Numbered from the stretch's first letter, positions 9,115-17,581 are shown. The stretch is DNA of 64,000 bases from Mesorhizobium plurifarium (GCA_000824785.1 CCNB01000043.1:188107-252106), one strand, 5' to 3'. Program-made: numbers and translations. Notes: generated by a model from the letters alone, not told the origin.

Positions 9115-9987
9115 TCAGGCCTTGAAGAAGGCCAGGAGGTCGGCGTTGATGACGTCCGCGTGGGTCGTTGCCATGCCGTGCGGAAAACCCTTGTAGACCT
9201 TGAGCTCGCCCTTCTTGAGCAGCTTGATCGAGATGAGCGCGGAGTCCGCGATCGGCACGATCTGGTCGTCGTCGCCATGCATGACCAGCACCGGCACGTC
9301 GATTGTCTTCAGGTCTTCGGTGAAGTCGGTTTCCGAGAAGGCCTTGATGCAGTCGTAATGCGCTTTGGCGCCGCCCATCATGCCCTGGCGCCACCAATTG
9401 TCGATTACGCCTTCGGAAACCTGGGCGCCGGGACGGTTGAAGCCGTAGAACGGTCCCGCCGGCACGTCATGGAAGAACTGGGCGCGGTTGGCCGCCAGCG
9501 CCGCGCGGAAACCGTCGAACACCTCGATCGGCAGGCCGCCGGGATTGGCGGGCGTCTTCAACATGATTGGCGGCACCGCGCCGATCAGCACGGCCTTGGC
9601 GACGCGGCCCGCGCCGCCATATTGCGCGACATAGCGCGCCACCTCGCCGCCGCCCGTCGAATGGCCGACATGGATGGCGTCCTTGAGGTCGAGATGCGCG
9701 GCGAGCGCCGCCACGTCGGCGGCATAGGTGTCCATCTCATTGCCTGTGTCGGTCTGGCTGGAACGGCCATGGCCGCGTCGGTCATGCGCGATGACGCGGT
9801 AACCCTTAGACAGGAAGAACAGCATCTGGGCGTCCCAGTCGTCGCTGCTCAGCGGCCAGCCATGGTGGAAGACGATCGGCTGGCCCGTCCCCCAATCCTT
9901 GTAGAAGATCTGCGTTCCGTCCTTGGTGGTGATCGTGCCGCTGCCCGAACCTGATTTGGTCTGCACTGACGTGGTCTGCAAGCTCAT
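9115..9987 (-). CDS. Alpha/beta hydrolase, non-heme chloroperoxidase / arylesterase type
   Basis: The 290-residue protein matches the cofactor-free haloperoxidase/esterase branch of alpha/beta hydrolases: KDWGTGQPIVFHHGWPLSSDDWDAQ, the nucleophile elbow GHSTGG (Ser), the acid in MHGDDDQIVP and the catalytic His in FPHGMA. These enzymes hydrolyse esters and, with peracid, perhydrolyse or halogenate. The gene is divergent from an OhrR/MarR regulator, and three copies of a TATCGCGATA-like palindrome lie between them. That suggests peroxide- or electrophile-responsive control. The natural substrate is unknown. Confidence 0.88.
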   Translation of the reverse strand: MSLQTTSVQTKSGSGSGTITTKDGTQIFYKDWGTGQPIVFHHGWPLSSDDWDAQMLFFLSKGYRVIAHDRRGHGRSSQTDTGNEMDTYAADVAALAAHLDLKDAIHVGHSTGGGEVARYVAQYGGAGRVAKAVLIGAVPPIMLKTPANPGGLPIEVFDGFRAALAANRAQFFHDVPAGPFYGFNRPGAQVSEGVIDNWWRQGMMGGAKAHYDCIKAFSETDFTEDLKTIDVPVLVMHGDDDQIVPIADSALISIKLLKKGELKVYKGFPHGMATTHADVINADLLAFFKA

Positions 9988-10006
9988 CTCAATCTCCTTC
10001 AGTTGA

Positions 10007-10086
10007 TATCACGATAAACAATATCGCGATAATTATATGCATAACGGAGATCGGAAGCCTTGTCCACAAGAATATGTATCGCGATA
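10007..10086. promoter_or_regulatory. Three TATCGCGATA palindromes, candidate MarR/OhrR operators
   Basis: TATCACGATA (10007–10016), TATCGCGATA (10022–10031) and TATCGCGATA (10077–10086) lie in the 150-base region between the divergent hydrolase and regulator genes. The first two are one and a half helical turns apart next to the hydrolase start; the third is near the regulator start. The region is A/T-rich against a GC-rich background. Repression of both genes by the adjacent MarR-family protein is the simplest reading. Confidence 0.75.
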
Positions 10087-10137
10087 TCATTTTTCGTGGT
10101 ATACAATAAATTCTCAGTCGGCAAAAGGAAATGCGCC

Positions 10138-10581
10138 GTGCCTCTCCCGTTGGACAATCAGCTCTGCTTCACGCTCTATGCCACCTCGATGGCGATCAAC
10201 CGCACCTACAAGCCCATGCTGGACGAGATGGGCATCACCTATCCGCAATATCTCGTTCTCAACGCGCTGGGAGAGGCGGACGGCATGTCGGTGGGCAGCA
10301 TCGCGCATCGGCTCGCACTGGAATCGAGCACCATCACGCCGCTGGTGAAAAGAATGGAGCAGGCTGGCCTTGTCACCCGGCAGCGCAGCCAGGCCGACGA
10401 GCGTCAGGTGCAGGTCGACCTGACCCCCAGCGGCCGGGCTCTGCTCGTCCAGTGCAACTGCCTGAACGAGACGCTGATCGAGCGTTCAGGCATGAAATTG
10501 GCTGAGATCGATGCCTTGAACCGGCGAATCCAGGCATTGCGCGATGCGCTGAATGGCGGCCTGGAGGTCGACCCCGCCTGA
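10138..10581 (+). CDS. MarR-family regulator, OhrR-like (reactive cysteine)
   Basis: The 147-residue protein has the winged-helix MarR core (MGITYPQYLVLNALGEADGMSVGSIAHRLALESSTITPLVKRMEQAGLVTRQRS, with the wing at QADERQVQVDLT). Its N-terminal QLCFTLYATS carries the cysteine at the position of the peroxide-sensing residue of OhrR. GTG at 10138 is chosen: AAGGAA precedes it by seven bases and the product then begins at the expected point before that cysteine. Upstream in-frame extension would run through the operator repeats. OhrR proteins usually control Ohr peroxidases; here the partner is a chloroperoxidase-type hydrolase. Confidence 0.88.
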   Translation: MPLPLDNQLCFTLYATSMAINRTYKPMLDEMGITYPQYLVLNALGEADGMSVGSIAHRLALESSTITPLVKRMEQAGLVTRQRSQADERQVQVDLTPSGRALLVQCNCLNETLIERSGMKLAEIDALNRRIQALRDALNGGLEVDPA

Positions 10582-10652
10582 GATATACGAAAAAAGAGAG
10601 CGGGCTCGACCGTGTGGGTTTGCGTCCCGGACGCCTTGATAGCATATGCGGG

Positions 10653-11297
10653 TCACGCCCCGATCTTCACTGGCGGCAGCGGCGGCGCTTCCAGCCCCTG
10701 GAATGGGTCGCGCCAGGCGTCGATCGCCTCCAGCCGGCCGTACCAGCGGCGGATCGCCGGGTAGTCGTCGAGCGGCAATCCGGCGACATCGTTGAACGGC
10801 AGGAACGTCGCCATGCGGAAGTCCGCATAGGAGATCGAAGCGCCGACCAGCCACTCCCGCGCGGAAAGCTCGGGCTCGAGCACTGCCGCGGCCTTATGGA
10901 ACTGCCTCAGCCCCTCCTCGACCAGCGCCTGGTCGATGGGACCCAGCCCATAGCGCTGCTTGGTGCCGCGCTCGAAATGCACCATGTCGCAAGCGAAGGC
11001 GAACCGCTCCTTGCCCCAGCTGATCCAGCGGATCATGTCCGGCTCGTCGTCCCCGCTGCGCCAGAAATCCGAACGCATCTCGCGCGAAAGCCGGCAGGCG
11101 ATGGCGTCCGCCTCCCACAGACTCCATCCCGCGCCGACCAATATCGGCAAGGTCAGGTTGGGATTGAGCGCATGGTAGCGCTCGGCCTGCCCGGGCGCCA
11201 TCGGCGATGCGAACGCGAACGCGATCTTGGCCTTGAGATAGCGTGCCGTCGCGACCGCGAGGCGAGGATTGGGATTGCGGCTGAACAGGAGTTTCAT
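10653..11297 (-). CDS. Glutathione S-transferase family protein
   Basis: The 214-residue protein has an N-terminal thioredoxin-like half (MKLLFSRNPNPRLAVATARYLK, LNPNLTLPILV, then LWEADAIACRLS at the glutathione gamma-Glu site) and an alpha-helical C-terminal half (EWLVGASISYADFRMATFLPF, with the N-capping box motif). ATG at 11297 is preferred over the upstream in-frame start because AAGGGA lies just before it. The substrate is unknown. It is transcribed convergently with the OhrR-like gene and divergently from rplY. Confidence 0.85.
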   Translation of the reverse strand: MKLLFSRNPNPRLAVATARYLKAKIAFAFASPMAPGQAERYHALNPNLTLPILVGAGWSLWEADAIACRLSREMRSDFWRSGDDEPDMIRWISWGKERFAFACDMVHFERGTKQRYGLGPIDQALVEEGLRQFHKAAAVLEPELSAREWLVGASISYADFRMATFLPFNDVAGLPLDDYPAIRRWYGRLEAIDAWRDPFQGLEAPPLPPVKIGA

Positions 11298-11431
11298 ATT
11301 GGTCCCTTGGGGTCTGGTTGCATGCCGCAGGACGGCTGAGAACCGCCCGATCCTACATTGTTGCAAACGGGACTTCCGGTTATGCTTTCGTCGTTGGAAA
11401 CCGCCCCTGCCAAGCCTTCCAGCCCAAGCGC

Positions 11432-11459
11432 TTGCGCCCTTGCCCGCCTTCGGCTATAG
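11432..11459 (+). promoter_or_regulatory. Candidate sigma-70-type promoter for rplY
   Basis: TTGCGC (11432–11437) and CTATAG (11454–11459) are separated by 16 bases, close to the alphaproteobacterial housekeeping pattern. They sit in the 350-base gap between the GST start and rplY, implying a leader of about 180 bases. I see no gene in the rest of that gap. Confidence 0.4.
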
Positions 11460-11647
11460 AGCCGCCACCCGCGTAGACACCCTTGGAGGCAACGCGGAGG
11501 AAGGCCGGCAAGGCCCCGCATGATCCCCAGACGCATTTGGATCGCCAAACGCATCGGACAGATCGTGCAAGGCCGCGACGGCTTTCGACGTTTACGGTTG
11601 GCCTCGTGCTCGCCGCAAGCGCTCCATAACACGCGAAAGGAAATGCC

Positions 11648-12292
11648 ATGAGCCACGATGCTTACGAGCTCAAGGCCGAAGCGCGCGAACAGGTCGGTAA
11701 GGGGTCCGCCCGTGCAGTTCGCCGCGACGGTAAAGTGCCTGCAGTTATTTACGGCGACAAGCAGCCTCCCCTGGCTATTGCGCTCAACTACAAGGACATC
11801 TTCTACAAGATCCATGGCGGCGGGTTCCTGACCACGGTCGCCACGATCGATGTCGACGGCAAGAAGATCCAGGTCCTGCCGAAGGATTTCCAGCTCGACC
11901 CGGTCAAGGATTTCCCTGTCCATGTCGACTTCCTGCGCATCGGCAAGGACACCGAGGTCAATGTCGACGTGCCTGTCCACTTCATCAATGAGGACAAGTC
12001 GCCCGGCATCAAGCGCGGCGGCGTGCTCAACATCGTTCGCCACGAAGTCGAGTTCCACTGCCCGGCCAACGCGATCCCGGACTTCATCACCGTCGATCTC
12101 GCCGGCACCGACATCGGCGACTCGATCCACATCTCGGCGGTCAAGCTGCCGGCCGGCGTCAAGCCGGTCATCTCCGATCGCGACTTCACCATCGCGACCA
12201 TTGCCGGCTCCGCGGCGATGAAGCCGGAGACGGAGGAGACCACCGAGGCAGCGGCGACCGAGACGACGGCCCCGGCGGCCGAAGAGAAATAA
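11648..12292 (+). CDS. rplY: 50S ribosomal protein L25/general stress protein Ctc
   Basis: L25 of the long (Ctc) type binds 5S rRNA. The 214-residue protein has the N-terminal L25 domain (EAREQVGKGSARAVRRDGKVPAVIYG) and the C-terminal TL5-like domain (about 100–190), followed by an acidic, Thr/Glu/Ala-rich tail. GAAAGGA lies a few bases before the ATG. It is followed after 23 bases by pth, the conserved pairing found across alphaproteobacteria. Confidence 0.97.
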   Translation: MSHDAYELKAEAREQVGKGSARAVRRDGKVPAVIYGDKQPPLAIALNYKDIFYKIHGGGFLTTVATIDVDGKKIQVLPKDFQLDPVKDFPVHVDFLRIGKDTEVNVDVPVHFINEDKSPGIKRGGVLNIVRHEVEFHCPANAIPDFITVDLAGTDIGDSIHISAVKLPAGVKPVISDRDFTIATIAGSAAMKPETEETTEAAATETTAPAAEEK

Positions 12293-12315
12293 TTTCTCCA
12301 GCTCCGGAGGCGACG

Positions 12316-13038
12316 ATGCTTGTCTTTGCAGGCCTCGGCAATCCGGGCGCGAAATACGAAAACAACCGGCACAATGTCGGCTTCATGGCGGCGGACGCGA
12401 TTGCCCGCCGCCATTCCTTTTCGCCCTGGTCGAGAAAATTCCAGGGCCTGATCTGCGAAGGCACGTTCGGCGGCGAGAAAATCCTGCTGATCAAGCCGCA
12501 GACCTTCATGAACCTGTCCGGACAGTCGGTCGGCGAAGCGCTGCGCTTCTACAAGCTCGAACCGGCCGCGCTTACCGTTTTTTACGACGAGATCGACCTT
12601 GCCGCCGGCAAGCTCAGGGTGAAGGTGGGCGGCGGCTCCGGCGGCCACAACGGCATCCGCTCGCTCGACCAGCATCTCGGCAACGCCTATCGCCGGGTGC
12701 GCATCGGCGTCGGCCATCCCGGCGTCAAGGAGATGGTGCACGGCCATGTGCTTGGCGATTTCGCCAAGGCGGACCGTGAGTGGCTCGATGTCCTGCTGGA
12801 CGCAATCGCCGACGACGCCGCGCTGCTCGCCAAGGGCGACGACAGCTCGTTCATGAACCGCGTCACGCTCGCCTTGCGTGAAAAACTCGTGCCGACCGGC
12901 GACGACGACCGCCCGCCGCCCAAGCCGCCGAAGCAGCAAAGCCATGTCCGGCAGGCGCGCCCGCAGCAGCCGGCGGCAAAAATTCCCGAAAGCGGCCCGA
13001 TGGCCGCCATGCTGAAGAAGCTGTTCGGAAAAGACTAA
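12316..13038 (+). CDS. pth: Peptidyl-tRNA hydrolase
   Basis: Pth releases tRNA from peptidyl-tRNAs dropped from the ribosome. The 240-residue product has FAGLGNPGAKYENNRHNVGF with the catalytic histidine, KPQTFMNLSG, the conserved Asp in VFYDEIDL, and GGGSGGHNGIRS. A basic/proline-rich extension of about 45 residues at the C-terminus (from about 190) is longer than in E. coli Pth but common in Rhizobiales. AGGCG precedes the ATG. It is probably cotranscribed with rplY. Confidence 0.97.
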   Translation: MLVFAGLGNPGAKYENNRHNVGFMAADAIARRHSFSPWSRKFQGLICEGTFGGEKILLIKPQTFMNLSGQSVGEALRFYKLEPAALTVFYDEIDLAAGKLRVKVGGGSGGHNGIRSLDQHLGNAYRRVRIGVGHPGVKEMVHGHVLGDFAKADREWLDVLLDAIADDAALLAKGDDSSFMNRVTLALREKLVPTGDDDRPPPKPPKQQSHVRQARPQQPAAKIPESGPMAAMLKKLFGKD

Positions 13039-13120
13039 AGAGCGCGGCCGCGCTGCACCGCTCAGCGGGGATTGCGTCTGGCGGCGCCGACATCGCTCCG
13101 GGGCTACAAGTGAGGTCAGC

Positions 13121-13872
13121 ATGGCGGACAGTGTCTCGGATCTGGCGGGACGCGCCAGAAAACTCGGCCTGGCTGGCGACTTTGTCTCGGGTCACGCGCT
13201 GATCGACCAAGCCGGGCGTCTGGTCGGCGACGATCCGGAAGCCCGTGCGATCTGCGCTCTCGAACGTGGCCGCCTCCACAACTCCGCCGGTGAACGCGAA
13301 AGGGCTCGGCCGCTGTTCGGCGAAGCCTGGCGACTGGCGCGGCAGGCCGGAGCCATGCATTGGCCGTGGACGCCGCGCATATGCTGGCGATCGTTGGAAC
13401 GCTTGACGGCGCCGTTGAATGGACTGCGACCGCCCTCGCCTATGTCGGCGAGCATCCGGAGGCCGGACCCTGGCGTGCACCGCTGCTCAACAATCTCGGC
13501 TGGTCCTACTTCGATGCCGGCCGGTTCGCTGACGCTCTGGCTCTGTTCGAGCAGGCCGTCGACTTGCGCCGCTCGGCCGGCGAGAAACGCGAACAGCGCA
13601 TCGCGCGCTACGCCGTGATCAGGACGTTGCGCGCGCTGGGACGCCTGGAAGAAGCCCGGCGACTTGCCGAAGAAACAGCCGCCGCGGCAATCGCCGAGGG
13701 CGCCCAGGCGCCTTATGTGCTGGAGGAACTGGCCGAATGCCGCGCCCTTCTGGGCGACTTGGACGGCGCCCGCGACAGCGCGCGGCAGGCACTGGCGATG
13801 CTGGAGCAAGACCAGGCCTTCGTTGGTGGCGAACCGGTGCGCCTCGCCAGGCTTCGCCGGCTTGCGCGATGA
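13121..13872 (+). pseudogene. Tetratricopeptide-repeat protein broken by a one-base frameshift
   Basis: Two overlapping frames encode one TPR protein. The first (from ATG 13121) gives helical repeats up to about 13351, then changes into unrelated sequence after RLARQAGAM. The second frame resumes at about 13357–13360 with LAVDAAHMLAIVGTLDGAVEW and continues to 13872 through clear TPR helices (LLNNLGWSYFDAGRFADALALFEQAV, LEEARRLAEE, LLGDLDGARDSARQALAML). The total is 752 bases, exactly one short of a 250-residue gene, so a single base seems missing near 13352–13360. Function unknown. Either a true pseudogene or a sequencing error. Confidence 0.75.
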
Positions 13873-13989
13873 TCCCGCGATAACCAGATTAGCCGCCATG
13901 AGGCGGCCCGGCCGATCGGGGCTTGACGTTCGTCACCCCTATCGCCCATAGCCCTCACCAAAATCGAATTCCGACAGGACTGGACGAAC

Positions 13990-15093
13990 ATGGGTTTCAA
14001 ATGTGGCATCGTTGGCTTGCCCAACGTCGGCAAGTCGACGCTGTTCAACGCGCTGACCAGGACGGCCGCCGCGCAGGCCGCCAATTATCCTTTCTGCACC
14101 ATCGAGCCGAACACCGGCGAGGTGGCGGTGCCGGATCCGCGCCTGCGGAAGATCGCGGCGATCGGCAAGTCGAAGGAGATCATCCCGACCCGCATCTCCT
14201 TCGTCGACATTGCCGGCCTGGTGCGCGGCGCCTCCAAGGGCGAAGGGCTGGGCAACCAGTTCCTCGCCAACATCCGCGAGGTCGACGCCATCGTGCATGT
14301 GCTGCGCTGCTTCGAGGATGACGATATCACCCATGTCGAGGGCCGCATCGATCCGGTGGCCGACGCCGAGACGGTCGAGACCGAGCTGATGCTCGCGGAC
14401 CTCGAAAGCCTCGAGCGCCGCATCGTTCAGATCCGCAAGCGCGCCGCCGGCAAGGACAAGGAAGCCATGGCCGTGCTGCCGATGATGGAGGCCGCGCTCG
14501 AATTGCTGCAGGCCGGCAAGCCGACGCGCTTCCTGCTCAACGGCATTGGCGCTGACGATCTGCGCATCCTGCAGGGGCTGAACCTGCTGACCTCGCATCC
14601 CGTTCTCTATGTCTGCAACGTCGCCGAGGCGGACGCCGCCACCGGCAACGAGCACACCAAGGCAGTGGAGAAGATGGCGGCCGCGCAAGGCGCTGGCACG
14701 GTGGTGATCTCGGCGGCGATCGAGGCGGAAGTCGCCCAGCTTTCCGACGAGGAGGAAATGGAGTTCCTGGCCTCGATCGGCCTCGACGAGCCGGGCCTCA
14801 ACAAGGTGATCCGCGCCGGCTACGAGCTCCTGCATCTCATCACCTACTTCACCGTCGGGCCGAAGGAGACGCGCGCCTGGACGATCCACAAGGGCGATAA
14901 GGCGCCGCAGGCGGCCGGCGTCATCCATACCGACTTCGAACGCGGCTTCATCCGCGCCCAGACGATCTCCTACAACGACTTCGTCACGCTGGGCGGCGAA
15001 GTGGCGGCCAAGGAAGCCGGCAAGGCGCGCGACGAAGGCAAGGAGTATGTCGTCCAGGACGGCGACATCATGCTGTTCAAGTTCAACACCTGA
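13990..15093 (+). CDS. ychF: Redox-regulated ribosome-binding ATPase YchF/OLA1
   Basis: The 367-residue Obg-related P-loop NTPase has the G1 motif GLPNVGKST, the switch region FVDIAGLVRGASKGEGLGNQFL with its hydrophobic replacement typical of HAS-NTPases, and the C-terminal TGS domain (FERGFIRAQTI, MLFKFNT end). YchF hydrolyses ATP rather than GTP and binds ribosomes; it is linked to oxidative-stress sensitivity. Length and both ends match the family. It follows rplY and pth, a common alphaproteobacterial neighbourhood. Confidence 0.97.
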   Translation: MGFKCGIVGLPNVGKSTLFNALTRTAAAQAANYPFCTIEPNTGEVAVPDPRLRKIAAIGKSKEIIPTRISFVDIAGLVRGASKGEGLGNQFLANIREVDAIVHVLRCFEDDDITHVEGRIDPVADAETVETELMLADLESLERRIVQIRKRAAGKDKEAMAVLPMMEAALELLQAGKPTRFLLNGIGADDLRILQGLNLLTSHPVLYVCNVAEADAATGNEHTKAVEKMAAAQGAGTVVISAAIEAEVAQLSDEEEMEFLASIGLDEPGLNKVIRAGYELLHLITYFTVGPKETRAWTIHKGDKAPQAAGVIHTDFERGFIRAQTISYNDFVTLGGEVAAKEAGKARDEGKEYVVQDGDIMLFKFNT

Positions 15094-15185
15094 GCGCCTG
15101 ACTGGCTTACCAGAAATCGCTTGACCAAATCGTCCTGGGCCTGCATCCGGGTTGCCCGATCTTTGGGATTAACCGGATTGCCGAC

Positions 15186-15647
15186 ATGACCGGAAAGACC
15201 TGGGCCTATGAGGATTTCGTCGAGGGCGCCTCGCTGGACATCGGCAGCAAGACCGTAAGCGCGGCCGAGATCATCGAATTCGCCTCGGAATTCGATGCCC
15301 AGCCGATGCATCTCGACGAGGAAGCCGGCAAGGCCAGCATCCTCGGCGGGCTTTCGGCTTCAGGCTGGCACACCTGCGCGATGTTCATGCGCATGCTGTG
15401 CGACGCCTTCCTGCTCGATTCGACCTCTCAAGGATCGCCCGGCATCGAGCATGTGAAATGGAAGAAGCCGGTGCTGGCCGGCGATACCCTGCGCGGCACG
15501 GTCACGATCCTGTCCAAGCGCCAGTCCAAATCGCGGCCTCAGCTCGGCTTGATCACCATGCGCAGCGAACTGGTCAACCAGCGCGGCGAGAGCGTCTTCG
15601 AGCTCGAGAACACTGGCATGTTCCTGACCCGCGAGGCCGCGGCATGA
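15186..15647 (+). CDS. MaoC-family (hot-dog) dehydratase
   Basis: The 153-residue hot-dog-fold protein has the conserved MaoC hydratase-2 pattern: a D-x4-H-like stretch in FDAQPMHLDEEAGKASILGGLSASGWHTCAMFMRM, followed by HVKWKKPVLAGDTLRGTVTI. Members are (R)-specific enoyl-CoA hydratases or related acyl-CoA dehydratases. It overlaps a second MaoC gene by four bases (ATGA), so the two are coupled and may form a heteromer. Substrate unknown. Confidence 0.88.
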   Translation: MTGKTWAYEDFVEGASLDIGSKTVSAAEIIEFASEFDAQPMHLDEEAGKASILGGLSASGWHTCAMFMRMLCDAFLLDSTSQGSPGIEHVKWKKPVLAGDTLRGTVTILSKRQSKSRPQLGLITMRSELVNQRGESVFELENTGMFLTREAAA

Positions 15648-16114
15648 CCCTCGACGAGTACTTCCTGATCGGCGAAACGGTCACGCTAGGCTCGCACAAG
15701 TTCGAGCCGGAAGAGATCAAGGCCTTCGCCAGGAAATACGACCCGCAGGTCTTCCATGTCGACGAGGAGGCGGCAAGGAAGAGCGTGCTCGGCGGGCTCT
15801 GCGCCTCGGGTTGGCATACCGCCGCCACCTGGATGAAATACAACCTCGAAAAGCGCATGGAGACCGAGGGCGTGCGCTGGACCGGCCCCGGCCCGCAGCC
15901 CGAATTCGGCCCCTCGCCCGGCTTCCGCAATTTGAAATGGCTGAAGCCGGTCTATGCCGGCGAGACGGTGACCTTCACGCGCACCGCGCTCGCGCACCGC
16001 CCGCTCGCCGGGCGCCCGGGCTGGAACCTGCTCACACTGCGCTCCGAGGGGTTCGATTCGACCGGCGACAAGGTGATCGAGTTCGACAGCGCCGTGCTGG
16101 TGAAGGTGGGGTAG
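15644..16114 (+). CDS. MaoC-family (hot-dog) dehydratase, second copy
   Basis: The 156-residue protein is a paralogue of its upstream neighbour: FARKYDPQVFHVDEEAARKSVLGGLCASGWHTAATWMKY and FRNLKWLKPVYAGETVTF align with the same positions, but with an insertion of about 20 residues in the middle (ERMETEGVRWTGPGPQPEFGPSPG region). Its ATG at 15644 overlaps the previous stop. The tandem is likely a duplication that produced two-subunit or two-substrate acyl-CoA hydratases. A dispersed palindrome follows the stop. Confidence 0.85.
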   Translation: MTLDEYFLIGETVTLGSHKFEPEEIKAFARKYDPQVFHVDEEAARKSVLGGLCASGWHTAATWMKYNLEKRMETEGVRWTGPGPQPEFGPSPGFRNLKWLKPVYAGETVTFTRTALAHRPLAGRPGWNLLTLRSEGFDSTGDKVIEFDSAVLVKVG

Positions 16115-16122
16115 CATCTCTT

Positions 16123-16259
16123 CCTTCTCCCCTGTGGGAGAAGGTGGATCGGCGCGCAGCGCCGAGACGGATGAGGGGTGTTCCAGCGGAGTGAGGCGTT
16201 GGTGGCATCTGGAGCACCCCTCATCCGTCGCCTTCGGCGACACCTTCTCCCACAAGGGG
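16123..16259. repeat. Left portion of ~150-bp palindromic intergenic repeat, cut by an IS
   Basis: Starts with CCTTCTCCCCTGTGGGAGAAGGT and contains GGATGAGGGGTGTTCCAGCG, then GGAGCACCCCTCATCC and CACCTTCTCCCACAAGGGG. The halves are reverse complements, giving a long hairpin. A second copy lies at 45374–45520. The copy here stops at the IS left end; its missing tail (AGAAGGGG) resumes at about 17565 on the other side of the IS. Confidence 0.8.
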
Positions 16260-17555
16260 CAGGGCTGTCCGGGGAAAGTTAGACATAGGCGAGGCTCATC
16301 TGATCTGGAGATGAACGGGGCTTGCGTTTGCTTGGATTGACCGGCGGGGGCCGTTCGATGGCGGCGATGTGACGACGCTCGAACAGGCATTGTGTCACCA
16401 GGTCGGTGAAGCGCAGGATCGGCAGAGCGACGCGATGCACGCGCGCGGCAATGCGCAACAGCGCATAGGCGATCATGGCGGCGAAGAGCTGCAGGCGGAT
16501 GGCGTTGTCGTTGTTGCCGAGGAACTTGCGGATCTTGAGATGCTGCTTGATCCAGCGGAACAGAAGCTCGATCTGCCAGCGGCCCTTGTAGAGGGCTGCT
16601 ATGTCGACGGCCGAGCGTTCGAGGTCGTTGGTCAGCAGCGTGATGGTGTCGCCTTCGTTTCGCTTCACGATGATGCGGCGTAAGCGGATCGGCAGCTTGG
16701 AATCGCCCTTGCTGGCAAAGCTCACCTCGGCATCCTCAAGCACGGTGAAGCCATCGCCGTGCATGGTTGCGATGGCACGCTCGCCCACCAGCTTGAGCCC
16801 CATGTTGGATTTGGGCCGGGTAATGAAGGAGGCTCGTGCCGGAGCGATTGCCGTCCACCAGCCGTAGTGGCAGTAGCCCTTGTCGAACACGTAGGTCGCA
16901 CCGTCTTCGATGGAGATGGTGCGGCCGATCTGGGCGTCGTTGACGTTGGCATCGGTAATGTCGAGGACGCGGGGACAGTCGCTGTCTGGATCGTAGACGA
17001 CATGCAGTTTCATGCCGCGGATGCGGCCGTTCGACTTGGCCCAGTCGCAAAGCTTGCCGAGCGGGATGGGCGTGGAATCGATCAGCCGTAGCATGGCACT
17101 GCCTTCGCGACGCATCTGCCGGTCGAGCAGGCCTGCAAGCAGGGCGAACGTCTCGGCGAAGACCGCAACAGGGCGGCGCCGGTTGGCGTCCGACAAGGTC
17201 GAGCGCCGCAACAGGTCGCTGCCGAGATGGTAATGATGCTGGCAGTTGGCGTTCCAGCCCGCTTGCAAGCTGCGAAGGCTCGTCGCGCCGCTGAGCTGAG
17301 CATAGATCAACACCACCAGATGGTCCCAGCTCTTGAACGATTTGTCATAGGCATCGCCGTCATGGCTATCCACAATCGTCTGGAAGCGGCGACGATTGAT
17401 CGGTTCAACCAGCTTGCCAAGAATGCTAGGCCTATAGCGCATGCCCCGTCCCTTTCTGAGTCTCGACAACCAGAAGGTAGACGGAAAATCCCCGTCTTAC
17501 GGGGCATGCACATGCGGCATTTCGATTCACCTGCGACCTTCCCCGGACAGCCCTG
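16260..17555. mobile_element. IS4-family insertion sequence
   Basis: Terminal inverted repeats bound the element: CAGGGCTGTCCGGGGAA at the left end (16260–16276) and its complement TTCCCCGGACAGCCCTG at the right end (17539–17555). The inner bases remain similar (AAGTT left, complement AGGT right). Size is about 1296 bp with one transposase gene on the minus strand. Flanking nonamers CACAAGGGG (16251–16259) and CACAGGGGG (17556–17564) differ by one base and may be a target duplication. It sits inside the dispersed palindrome between a MaoC gene and apt. Confidence 0.85.
16279..17442 (-). CDS. IS4-family transposase (DDE)
   Basis: The 387-residue transposase shows the IS4 signature Y-x2-R-x3-E-x6-K in YKGRWQIELLFRWIKQ, and the upstream DDE residues in LRLIDSTPIPL and ITDANVNDAQIG. 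The N-terminal part resembles the DUF4372 domain found in IS4 relatives. ATG at 17442 is chosen because AAAGGGACGG precedes it; a TTG nine codons upstream lacks a site. The frame is intact, with no stop or frameshift, so the copy may still be active. Confidence 0.9.
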   Translation of the reverse strand: MRYRPSILGKLVEPINRRRFQTIVDSHDGDAYDKSFKSWDHLVVLIYAQLSGATSLRSLQAGWNANCQHHYHLGSDLLRRSTLSDANRRRPVAVFAETFALLAGLLDRQMRREGSAMLRLIDSTPIPLGKLCDWAKSNGRIRGMKLHVVYDPDSDCPRVLDITDANVNDAQIGRTISIEDGATYVFDKGYCHYGWWTAIAPARASFITRPKSNMGLKLVGERAIATMHGDGFTVLEDAEVSFASKGDSKLPIRLRRIIVKRNEGDTITLLTNDLERSAVDIAALYKGRWQIELLFRWIKQHLKIRKFLGNNDNAIRLQLFAAMIAYALLRIAARVHRVALPILRFTDLVTQCLFERRHIAAIERPPPVNPSKRKPRSSPDQMSLAYV

Positions 17556-17581
17556 CACAGGGGGAGAAGGGGCAGGCCTGC

